Below, one piece after another: positions 33,571 to 40,372 of a DNA stretch of 64,000 nt. Source of the stretch: Hymenobacter psychrophilus (GTDB taxonomy: Bacteria; Bacteroidota; Bacteroidia; Cytophagales; Hymenobacteraceae); NCBI RefSeq assembly GCF_900107135.1, contig NZ_FNOV01000004.1:62001-126000 (forward strand). The letters run 5' to 3'. The notes below the pieces were generated by a model that did not search any database, was not told the origin of the DNA, and saw only the letters and a list, made by a program, of their open reading frames with translations. Position numbers and translations under genes: made by a program. Every line of letters starts with the position of its first letter. Within the stretch, counting starts at the first letter, position 1.

Positions 33571-34851
33571 CTATTGCCGCACAAAACGCTGGACGTGGCG
33601 CTGACCGTCGGTAAGGAGTTCGAGCAGGTACAGGCCGGCCGGAATCTGTTGTACGTCCAGGGCAGTACCGCCGGCCCCGTGGCCGGCCAGCACGGTGCGG
33701 CCGGTGGCCGTGTAGATGCGGTAGCGAATGGCCTGTTCTGCTCCGGCGGGTAGGGTAATAGTCGTTGTGCCGGGGTTGGGGTAAATGCGGGCCTCCAACT
33801 GTTGCCGGCCGGTAGCTACTGCTACCGCGGAAAACACTTCGCTACCGTCGTGGTCGGTTTGGCGCAGGCGGTAGTAGCCCGAGCCGGGCAGGGGCGCAGT
33901 ATCGGTGAAGCTGTAGGTAGCTCCCGAACTGGTGTTACCCGCGCCGGGTACTCTACCAATCGGGGCGAAAACCCGGCCGTCGGCGCTGCGCTGCACCTCA
34001 AAGTAGTCGTTGTTGAGTTCGGTGGCCGTTGCCCAGTCGAGCTTCACGCCAGAAGGGAGGGCCTGGGCCGTAAAGCGAACGAGCGTGACGGGTAGGGGCT
34101 GGCCGCAGGTTGGGTCGTTGCTCGCCGGGGCCGTTTGCATGGGGCCGGTAGAGGGGCAGCTGCCGAGGCCTAGTTTGCCCTCTATGCACACGAGCAAGTT
34201 GCCACTGAACACGTTGTGGGTGCCTCCGTTTACTCCCGTAAAAACCCCGACGACATGTGTGCCCGCAGGCCGCAAGCCTGAACCGGTACCTTCAATAGAA
34301 CCATTGCCGTTGGAAACATCAATGTTGCCCGCCACGGTGAGCAGGGCATTTTCGGCGAGTTCAATGCCCCCCTGGTTGCCGATCATCAGGCAGGTAACCT
34401 GGACAGCCGAATTGGCTTCTAGGCTCACCAGCGCATCGAAGTTGCCCCGCTGGGTGTAAGCAACTTCGAGAACCGATATGCGCAACCGCGGTACGCTACG
34501 GTTAGCCACCGCCTGCACCCGCAGAATGCCGTGGCTGATAGTGAGGGTGCGGGAAGTGGCGTCTTCCAGCAACGACCCGGTAGGGCTGATGATGATGCTA
34601 CCGGACGTTTTGTTGTTAGTAGTGCCCGACACCGTGAAATTCTGGTTGAGCGTAACCTGGTGGTTGATAATGATAGTGCTGAGCGAGGCCGGCAAGCTCG
34701 GACACCCTGAACCACCCGACGTAGCATAAATAGTAGGGTCATTGAAGTTGCCGTCCCGAATGGTGGTGTAAGTACACTGGCCCAGCGCGGTTTCGGAGCC
34801 TGCCAGCAGCAAGGCTACCAGCAGGAGAATAGGGGAGAAGAGAGTTTTCAT
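33571..34851 (-). CDS. Secreted protein with T9SS type A sorting domain
   Basis: The 426-residue protein has a signal peptide (MKTLFSPILLLVALLLAGSE) and a repetitive beta-helix-like middle (INHQVTLNQNFTVSGTTNN, SIIISPTGSLLEDATSRTLT). A fibronectin-like segment (VKLDWATATELNNDYFEVQR) follows. The C-terminal type IX secretion sorting domain is ARIYPNPGTTTITLPAGAEQ through IPAGLYLLELLTDGQ to QRFVRQ. The YPNP start and GLYxLEL motif identify type A cargo, exported across the outer membrane and attached to surface lipopolysaccharide. The passenger function is unknown; the middle resembles cell-surface adhesin fragments. The gene is preceded by a very AT-rich segment. Confidence 0.88.
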   Translation of the reverse strand: MKTLFSPILLLVALLLAGSETALGQCTYTTIRDGNFNDPTIYATSGGSGCPSLPASLSTIIINHQVTLNQNFTVSGTTNNKTSGSIIISPTGSLLEDATSRTLTISHGILRVQAVANRSVPRLRISVLEVAYTQRGNFDALVSLEANSAVQVTCLMIGNQGGIELAENALLTVAGNIDVSNGNGSIEGTGSGLRPAGTHVVGVFTGVNGGTHNVFSGNLLVCIEGKLGLGSCPSTGPMQTAPASNDPTCGQPLPVTLVRFTAQALPSGVKLDWATATELNNDYFEVQRSADGRVFAPIGRVPGAGNTSSGATYSFTDTAPLPGSGYYRLRQTDHDGSEVFSAVAVATGRQQLEARIYPNPGTTTITLPAGAEQAIRYRIYTATGRTVLAGHGAGGTALDVQQIPAGLYLLELLTDGQRHVQRFVRQ

Positions 34852-34879
34852 GGTGGATCATCCGCATAGCGAGGTTAAA

Positions 34880-34995
34880 TGGTGAAAAAAGATGTACTTC
34901 TCTGAATCTTACTTTATGTATAATATACGAATAAATTATGTGTATATTAATAATATATATAAATTATAGTAAAATAGTTATATAAAAAGACTGTG
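34880..34995. promoter_or_regulatory. AT-rich island upstream of the T9SS gene
   Basis: About 115 bases are overwhelmingly A and T (for example TATGTATAATATACGAATAA), in a window that is otherwise GC-rich. The island lies 30-145 bases before the T9SS gene start and ends about 70 bases before the divergent DsbA-like gene. It probably contains promoter elements for one or both. No single box could be singled out. Confidence 0.5.
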
Positions 34996-35067
34996 CGTCT
35001 CCCTGACTTTCCTGCATATTTTCCTCCGATTTGGCTAAGCTGATTTCGCATCGGTACTTTGCCGCCC

Positions 35068-35745
35068 ATGCAGCCTACTCCAACTCCCGACCTGCCCGAA
35101 CTCCTCTACCTCTACGACGCACACTGCGGCTGGTGCTACGGCATGAGCTCCGTAATGCAGCGCGTGGAAGCCAGTTTTACGGGCCGCCTGACTATTTCTG
35201 TACTGAGCGGCGGTATGCTGGCCGGCGAACAGGCCGAGCCCATCGCAGACTCCTGGGGCTACATAGCAGGCGCTATGTCCCAGGTAGAGCAGGCCACCGG
35301 CGTGCGGTTCGGCGAGGCCTACAAGCAGCTTGGCGCGGCCGGTACTTACTTTCAGGATTCCGAAGCCCCGGCGCGGGCCCTGTACGTAGTGCGGCAGCTC
35401 GATGCGCAGGGGCGGGTGCTGAATTTTGCCCACGAGGTTCAGTTGGCCCTGTTTGCGCGCGGCGAGGACCTGAACGACGTGCGTACCTACAAGCCGCTCG
35501 TGCAGGCGCTGAACCTTGAGTTCGACGAATTTGCGCGCCGGTTTGCGTTGCCCGAAACCGGAGCCGCAGTGCGCCGCGAGTTCGAGGCGGTAGCCCGCAT
35601 CGGCGTGCAGGGCTTTCCCACCATTATTCTCCGGGCCGGCTCGCAGGGTTACGTGCTGAGCCGCGGCTTCCAGCCGTACGAAGCCTTCGCCCGCAACCTC
35701 GAAGACGCCCTCGCGCAAGTAGCCGAAGAGCAGGCGGGCAGCTGA
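35068..35745 (+). CDS. DsbA family thioredoxin-fold protein (FrnE-like)
   Basis: The 225-residue protein has the redox motif CGWC in LYLYDAHCGWCYGMSSVMQR close to the N-terminus. A helical insert follows (residues about 60-170), then the cis-proline loop VQGFPTIILRAGSQ, the layout of the DsbA/2-hydroxychromene isomerase/FrnE group. It has no signal peptide, so it is probably a cytosolic oxidoreductase rather than a periplasmic disulfide donor. The ATG at 35068 is preferred to an upstream TTG. A GTACTTTG element seven bases upstream resembles the promoter box with one base deleted, and a similar GTACTTTGCCGCC occurs before the gene at 51.7 kb. Confidence 0.88.
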   Translation: MQPTPTPDLPELLYLYDAHCGWCYGMSSVMQRVEASFTGRLTISVLSGGMLAGEQAEPIADSWGYIAGAMSQVEQATGVRFGEAYKQLGAAGTYFQDSEAPARALYVVRQLDAQGRVLNFAHEVQLALFARGEDLNDVRTYKPLVQALNLEFDEFARRFALPETGAAVRREFEAVARIGVQGFPTIILRAGSQGYVLSRGFQPYEAFARNLEDALAQVAEEQAGS

Positions 35746-35811
35746 TTAAAAGTAGGCTTAAATGGACAGGTAGGCCGGCTGGTTAACTGTTTGTGCCGCC
35801 TAGCCGAGCAG

Positions 35812-36444
35812 TTAAGGCAGGTGTACGACCTGCTTGCTGAGCGGCGACCAAGCCAGGTGGCGGCGGTCTTCTTTGCCTACCAGGTAGTTGAAACGCACGG
35901 CATCGGGGCGCTGGCGCAGGTCATTCCAGGTGGCGCGGTCGGGGCTGGCGGGGGCGGGGCTGGGGTAGGCAGCCGTTGGGGCCAGGGCCGGCCGCTGAAA
36001 GTTGGTAGCGGCGAAGAACTCCTGCACCCGGCGGCGCACGTAGGCCTCGCGCTCGGCCTGGGTGGCGGTAGGCGTTTTCATCTCGTACACCAGCGCCGCC
36101 TCCAGCTCGGGCGAGGTCATAATTTCCCGGAAGATGACCTCGCCCGTAGCCGTGGTGATGGTGAAAGTAGCCTCGCCGCTGAGCACCGACGGGCCGCGGA
36201 GCACCAGTGTAAATACGTCGGGAGCGGCCGGGTTCGAGAATACATGGCGGTTGCGGCGCACCAGCAGCGTATCGGACTGGGCATTGACCGTGGCAGCGCG
36301 GGCCGTATCGAGTGGTTCCGGCGCGGCGGCTCCGGTCGTATCGGGGGCAACCGCAGTGGTAGCCGAACCGGCCGGTTGGTCGGCGGGGCCGGAGCAGGCG
36401 GCGGCCAGCGGAAGCAGGGCAGGTAATAGCAGGCGTAAGCGCAT
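35812..36444 (-). CDS. Lipoprotein of unknown function
   Basis: The 210-residue protein has a lipobox (LPLAAACSGPAD, Cys about residue 17), a Pro/Ala/Thr-rich spacer and then a domain with LVRRNRHVFSNPAAPDVFTL, VLRGPSVLSGEATFTITTAT and GEVIFREIMTSPELEAALVY. The end (HLAWSPLSKQVVHLP) is compact. I recognise no family. It is the last gene in a run of four on this strand after the UbiA gene (120-base gap), but its connection to them is uncertain. Confidence 0.6.
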   Translation of the reverse strand: MRLRLLLPALLPLAAACSGPADQPAGSATTAVAPDTTGAAAPEPLDTARAATVNAQSDTLLVRRNRHVFSNPAAPDVFTLVLRGPSVLSGEATFTITTATGEVIFREIMTSPELEAALVYEMKTPTATQAEREAYVRRRVQEFFAATNFQRPALAPTAAYPSPAPASPDRATWNDLRQRPDAVRFNYLVGKEDRRHLAWSPLSKQVVHLP

Positions 36445-36564
36445 AGCAGAGAAGGGGAGGTGTATAGGGCTTTCTACGCAAGGATAAACCCGGCAGTTAG
36501 GCCGCCCGATGCCGCCGGAGCTCCATCCACTGCCAGGGCGTTGGCCCGGCCATCAGCCCGATAC

Positions 36565-37437
36565 CTAGAAAAACAGCATCAGCACGAAGGCCAGGCTCAT
36601 ACACAGCGAAGAAACCTGGTTCATGCGCATTGTGTGGTCGAAGTTGGCGGCAGCCGAGTCGTGCCAGACGGCCCAGGCCCAGCGCCCGAACAGCCACACC
36701 ACCGGGCCGGTGGCCACCAGAAACAGGAGCAGGTGCGTTGACTCGTGGCGGCGCAGGTAGGTGTAGGCCAGCAGTCCGGCTCCGGCCGCCAGGGCCAGCC
36801 CGGCAAACACAAACGTGCCCCGGATGCCCAGGCGCAAGCTCAGTGTCCGGTCGCCGCGGCGGGCGTCCTCGGCGTGCTGGTACACCTGGGTGAGGGGGTA
36901 GGAGCCGCACAGAAACAGGCTGCTCACCAGGGCCAGCAGCAGGTTGTCGGGGGCCAGCAGTTGGCCGGTGGTGGCGCCTACGCCCACCTGGGTCATCAGA
37001 AACGTGTAGGCTCCCTGAAACACCACCACCACGGCCGTGCTCAGCAGCGGATACTTTTTGAGGCGGATGCCCTCGTAGCTATAGGCCTTCGATACCAGCA
37101 GGTACACCGCCACCAGCCCCGCAAAGGCCGGGCTCAGCAGCCAGGCGCCTGCCACCGCCAGCGCGTCGAACAGCCACACCAGATGCAGCAGCTCGGGCGA
37201 CACTTTCGGGGGCGTGCGCAGGCCGCCGATGCTGCCTTCGTCGCGGTCGTAGTAACTGTTGTAGCCATTGGAAGCGGGGTAGGCCAGCAGGTGCAGGACC
37301 ACAAACACGCCCGCCGCCCGCCACGGGCTAAACGACCCTGGCAACGCGCTTAGTCCGAACCAGAACACCGGCATCAGGTATACCGAAAATGGTATCCGTA
37401 GTAGCGGCAGGGCCTTTTTGTACTTGGTAATTGTCAA
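36565..37437 (-). CDS. UbiA family prenyltransferase (membrane)
   Basis: The 290-residue protein has eight or nine membrane spans and the two aspartate-rich motifs of UbiA enzymes: NGYNSYYDRDEGSIGG near residue 58 and YQHAEDARRGDRTLSLRLG near residue 187. These bind the magnesium-diphosphate of the prenyl donor. The first motif departs from the usual NDxxD order, so it may act on a less common acceptor rather than a quinone precursor. It is followed by a lipoprotein and preceded on the same strand by a methyltransferase and a small membrane protein, which suggests a small lipid-modifying unit. The substrate cannot be given. Confidence 0.82.
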   Translation of the reverse strand: MTITKYKKALPLLRIPFSVYLMPVFWFGLSALPGSFSPWRAAGVFVVLHLLAYPASNGYNSYYDRDEGSIGGLRTPPKVSPELLHLVWLFDALAVAGAWLLSPAFAGLVAVYLLVSKAYSYEGIRLKKYPLLSTAVVVVFQGAYTFLMTQVGVGATTGQLLAPDNLLLALVSSLFLCGSYPLTQVYQHAEDARRGDRTLSLRLGIRGTFVFAGLALAAGAGLLAYTYLRRHESTHLLLFLVATGPVVWLFGRWAWAVWHDSAAANFDHTMRMNQVSSLCMSLAFVLMLFF

Positions 37438-37491
37438 TTGATAAGGCCGGTGAAGTAAGAGCGAAAGGCGAAGTTACGGGAGTTGAGAAAG

Positions 37492-37542
37492 AACGTCATT
37501 CAGAGCATGCGGCACTATGCGTCACATGCTCTGAATGACGTT
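37492..37542. repeat. Inverted repeat, family 1-like, contributing a gene end
   Basis: Arms AACGTCATTCAGAGCATG (37492-37509) and the exact complement at 37525-37542 surround 15 bases. The methyltransferase stop codon (37522-37524) and its last codons (encoding KNVIQSM) lie in the right arm. The arms resemble those at 28.5 kb. Confidence 0.75.
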
Positions 37543-38346
37543 TTTACCACTCTCCTCCCTTTCTGTCCGGGGCACACCAATCAAATACGTTACCTGGGGC
37601 CCCCACCAGTGGCGCACTTTGCCAGCCTGCCAGCTAAAGCTGCCGGTTGGGTCGGCACGGTGGGCCAGGGCCAGCAGCTGCGCGGGCGGATACATGCGCA
37701 GAATGCTCACGCAGCCGTCCCAGATGGTAAAGAGCGGAATCAGAGGCACCACATAAGTGAAAAACAGCCGGCCGAGGCGGAATGGCCGGATGAAGGGCGT
37801 GATGAGCAACTGGGCTACCGGCAGCACCGTGAGGGCCAGCAGCAGCTCCAGCCAGTGCTTGCCCGCGCCCTCAAACACCCCAATGCCCGTGCGCTGCCGC
37901 ACGGCATCGGCCAGCAGGGCCTCGGCGGCAGCGGGCGGGAAGTGGTGGAAAGCCGAAAAAATAGTGCGGAAGCCCGGTAGCCCGGCCGGCACGGCCAACG
38001 CGTTTACCGGGGCCGGCTCGAATTCCAGGCCGGGGGTACTGGCTTGCAGCGGCTGCCAGGCGGCGGGCTGGGGGTAGAGGTCGGTGAGGCAGACGCGGGC
38101 CTCGGGCAGGCCGCCCGCCCGCAGGTCGCGCAGTACGCCGGCCGTGCCGCCGCCCGCCCCGGCACCCAACTCCAGCACCCGCGTCTGGTCGGTGTGGCGC
38201 AGGGCTGCCAGCAGCAGGGGCACAATGGGCGAGTAAGTGCCTAGGGCCGAAATCATGAACCGCAGGTAATCCATCATCCCGGCCCGAATCACTTTCGGAA
38301 ACCAGGGTAAATCCTCGAACTCGAACAGGTGCAGGCGCAGCTTCAT
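37522..38346 (-). CDS. Class I SAM-dependent methyltransferase
   Basis: The 274-residue protein has the SAM-binding motif TRVLELGAGAGGGTAGVLRD near residue 60, an acidic motif II region (ARVCLTDLYPQPAAW) and a post-motif segment (FRTIFSAFHHFPPAAAEALL). The C-terminal half has strongly hydrophobic stretches (LELLLALTVLPVAQLLITPF, LFFTYVVPLIPLFTIW), so it may sit on the membrane, which fits a lipid-like substrate shared with the UbiA neighbour. Its final residues are encoded by a palindromic repeat, suggesting that the original 3' end was replaced. Target unknown. Confidence 0.82.
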   Translation of the reverse strand: MKLRLHLFEFEDLPWFPKVIRAGMMDYLRFMISALGTYSPIVPLLLAALRHTDQTRVLELGAGAGGGTAGVLRDLRAGGLPEARVCLTDLYPQPAAWQPLQASTPGLEFEPAPVNALAVPAGLPGFRTIFSAFHHFPPAAAEALLADAVRQRTGIGVFEGAGKHWLELLLALTVLPVAQLLITPFIRPFRLGRLFFTYVVPLIPLFTIWDGCVSILRMYPPAQLLALAHRADPTGSFSWQAGKVRHWWGPQVTYLIGVPRTEREESGKNVIQSM

Positions 38347-38408
38347 GCCGTGGGCTTACGGGCAGAACGGACCTTGCGTTGGCGGGCCCGGCCGAAACAG
38401 GCAGCGGG

Positions 38409-38843
38409 TTAGCGGGTCCGTTGCGAGGGGGCGGCCACGTGCCGGGCAGGACCATAGAGCCAAAGCACACCTAGCACTGCCGCAATACCGTAAGGCAGCG
38501 AAAACGGCAGCAGCTCGGCCACCGAGTTCATAGGGATAAGACCGAGCAGGACTTGGTTGGCCAGCAGGAAAAACAGGATGATGCCCGTCAGGGCCACCGT
38601 GCGGCGCGGCCAGTCGGCCTGCAGGCGGCTCATGAGCACGAAGAAAGGCACCACTAGCGGCACAATGGCCAGCGACGTCAGCGCCGCCGTCAGGCCGACC
38701 ATCAGGGCAATCGGGTAATCCTCGAGCCGCTCGTAGGCAAAATCCAGCGTTAGCCACAGGGTGCCCCCGATGTTGCTCAGCAGCCACAGAATAAGCGTGC
38801 GGATAATAGTGGAGTAGTTGGACGGAGTGTAAGCGTAGGTCAT
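38409..38843 (-). CDS. Small four-span membrane protein, unknown function
   Basis: The 144-residue product has four likely spans: TLILWLLSNIGGTLWLTLDF, ALMVGLTAALTSLAIVPLVV, VALTGIILFFLLANQVLLGL and LPYGIAAVLGVLWLYGPARH. No family is recognised. It lies 62 bases upstream of the methyltransferase gene on the same strand and heads the possible UbiA unit. Confidence 0.6.
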   Translation of the reverse strand: MTYAYTPSNYSTIIRTLILWLLSNIGGTLWLTLDFAYERLEDYPIALMVGLTAALTSLAIVPLVVPFFVLMSRLQADWPRRTVALTGIILFFLLANQVLLGLIPMNSVAELLPFSLPYGIAAVLGVLWLYGPARHVAAPSQRTR

Positions 38844-39248
38844 AAGGGTAGGCGGTTAGGGAAATGAGAAGGAAATAAATATGGCCGGGAGTGGGGCGAA
38901 CCACGCCCCGGCAGTGGGGCAATCGATGCAAGAACTTACGCCCCAAAAGTTCCCTTTGGATTGATTTAAAGCAGTTTTTTGATGGGAAAACCTCGTGTCA
39001 AAATGGGCCAGCTGCCAGTAGCCCACAGCGTGGTGGCAGCACGGTTTCGGTTGCATTTGGCAACCTCTTGTCCGCCGCCGATAACTCATTTTGGGACGGG
39101 TTCGACCACCTGACTGCGGGCTGCGGGGCCTGCGGCCTCCGGCAAAACCACTCGGCTGGAGGCGAGGCCCTGACAAAAAAGAAGCGACAGTGCTTGGGAA
39201 ACCGGCGAAATATTGTTTGCTTTGTAGTGCAAAGTTCTTTCTGAAAAT
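38844..39248. other. Divergent intergenic region with small hairpins
   Basis: The 405-base region separates two membrane-protein genes. It contains short hairpins (GGGGCG/CGCCCC at 38893-38909, GAACTT/AAGTTC at 38932-38952) and, next to the right-hand gene, the palindromic operator at 39220-39234. No coding sequence is convincing. Confidence 0.55.
39219..39240 (+). promoter_or_regulatory. Putative operator CTTTG-TAGTG-CAAAG before the membrane gene
   Basis: The inverted repeat CTTTG (39220-39224) and CAAAG (39230-39234) is followed by TTCTTT and lies 14 bases before the ATG at 39249. Essentially the same element occurs at 40341-40360, which suggests that one regulator binds both. The winged-helix gene between them is the natural candidate. 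Confidence 0.6.
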
Positions 39249-39887
39249 ATGGCCCAGCCTACTCCCGACCCGCTCGCCCAACTCACCGAGATTCGCGCCA
39301 TCATGGAGCGGTCGTCGCGCTTTATTTCCCTGAGCGGACTGGCCGGGGTAGGGGCGGGGCTGGTGGCGCTGGCCGGGGCCGGATTCGGCCATTGGTACCT
39401 GAACGGGCTGTATCCGTATGCCGGCTACCTGGGGCTGCTGGAAAGCTCGGCCGCCGAGCGGCGGGCAGTGCTGCCGTTTCTGCTGGGGCTGGCAGCGGTA
39501 ATCGTGGTGTTGGCGCTGCTGGTGGCCACGTTCTTTACGTTGCGCCGGGCGCGCCGCAACGGGCAGCCGCTCTGGAGCGCGCTGGGCCGGCGGCTGGCCA
39601 TCAGCCTGGCCATTCCGCTGGTGGCGGGCGGACTGTTCTGCATTGCGCTGTACCTGGATGGCGCGGTGGCGCTGGTGGTGCCGGGCATGCTGCTGTTCTA
39701 CGGCCTGGCCCTGCTCAACGCCAGCAAGTACACCCTCGACGAAATCCGCTGGCTGGGCCTCACCCAAATCGGCCTCGGGTTGGTTGCCATGTTGATTCCC
39801 GGCCTGGGCCTGCTGTTCTTTGCACTCGGTTTCGGCCTGGGCCACATCGGCTACGGGTTGCTGATGTACAACCGCTACGAGCGGTGA
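39249..39887 (+). CDS. Membrane protein of unknown function (regulator-linked)
   Basis: The 212-residue product begins with a short soluble segment (LAQLTEIRAIMERSSRFISL) and then six or so membrane spans: LAGVGAGLVALAGAGFGHWY, VLPFLLGLAAVIVVLALLVA, AISLAIPLVAGGLFCIALYL, LVVPGMLLFYGLALLNASKY, and GLGLVAMLIPGLGLLFFALG. The motif EIRAIMERSSRF at the N-terminus recurs in Bacteroidota proteins encoded beside winged-helix regulators, but the function is unknown. Its stop codon lies in the left arm of a family-2 repeat. It is followed by the regulator gene and is preceded by the operator copy. Confidence 0.7.
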   Translation: MAQPTPDPLAQLTEIRAIMERSSRFISLSGLAGVGAGLVALAGAGFGHWYLNGLYPYAGYLGLLESSAAERRAVLPFLLGLAAVIVVLALLVATFFTLRRARRNGQPLWSALGRRLAISLAIPLVAGGLFCIALYLDGAVALVVPGMLLFYGLALLNASKYTLDEIRWLGLTQIGLGLVAMLIPGLGLLFFALGFGLGHIGYGLLMYNRYER

Positions 39888-40012
39888 GGTGGTGATTTGG
39901 TGATTTGGTGAGTTTGACGTTCAACAGTCCTACTTGCGCCAAATGCACCGTTAGCACCATTCGCGCCATCAGGACCCCTCGAACATCAAAATCACCAAAT
40001 CACCACCTCACC
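39883..40012. repeat. Inverted repeat, family 2, copy 3 (21-bp perfect arms)
   Basis: Arms 39883-39903 (GGTGAGGTGGTGATTTGGTG and one more base) and 39992-40012 are exact complements. Inner arms TTTGACGTTC/GAACATCAAA differ once, and the core includes ACTTGCGCC as in the other copies. The upstream gene's TGA lies in the left arm, and the regulator's TTG start begins 12 bases after the right arm. Confidence 0.8.
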
Positions 40013-40023
40013 AAATCACCACT

Positions 40024-40317
40024 TTGAAGCACCTGATTCACACGCTTAATAAGGCTTTCGACAACCGGGTGCGGTTGGGCGTGATGGCGGTGCTCATGGC
40101 CAACGAGGTAGTTAGCTTCACCGAGCTCAAGGAGGCCCTCGACCTGACCGACGGCAACCTGGCCAGCCACGTCGCGGCCCTCGAGAAGGTCGGCTACGTG
40201 AGCGTCAGCAAGCAATTCGTTGGCAAGAAGCCCAACACCACGTACTCGGCTTCCAAGGAAGGTAAGACGGCTTTCCAGGAGCATCTGGAGGTGCTGGAAA
40301 AACTGTTGCGCGGATAG
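40024..40317 (+). CDS. Winged-helix transcriptional regulator (ArsR-like fold)
   Basis: The 97-residue protein is a single winged-helix domain: LNKAFDNRVRLGVMAVLMAN, VVSFTELKEALDLTDGNLAS, HVAALEKVGYVSVSKQFVGK and KPNTTYSASKEGKTAFQEHL. The TDGNLASHVAALE recognition helix is typical of a Bacteroidota family usually encoded next to membrane proteins. The likely start is the TTG at 40024, since the homologous opening (LKHLIHTLNKAFDNR) begins there and no ATG or GTG is nearby. The end of a family-2 repeat lies immediately upstream and may have displaced the original start region. It probably represses the two units that carry the CTTTG-CAAAG operator. Confidence 0.82.
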   Translation: MKHLIHTLNKAFDNRVRLGVMAVLMANEVVSFTELKEALDLTDGNLASHVAALEKVGYVSVSKQFVGKKPNTTYSASKEGKTAFQEHLEVLEKLLRG

Positions 40318-40340
40318 TGGCCCTCTTTTTTTGCCTTTAA

Positions 40341-40360
40341 ACTTTGAAATACAAAGTTCT
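40341..40360 (+). promoter_or_regulatory. Putative operator ACTTTG-AAATA-CAAAGT before the DUF4153 gene
   Basis: Perfect 6-bp arms (ACTTTG at 40341-40346, CAAAGT at 40352-40357) followed by TCTTTTAAA lie just before the ATG at 40373. The same layout occurs at 39219-39240. Confidence 0.6.
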
Positions 40361-40372
40361 TTTAAAAAATAT

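Noticed and set aside
38891-39244. 117-residue frame in the 38.9-39.2 kb gap
   Set aside because: It has no coherent domain and overlaps hairpins and the operator; regarded as non-coding.
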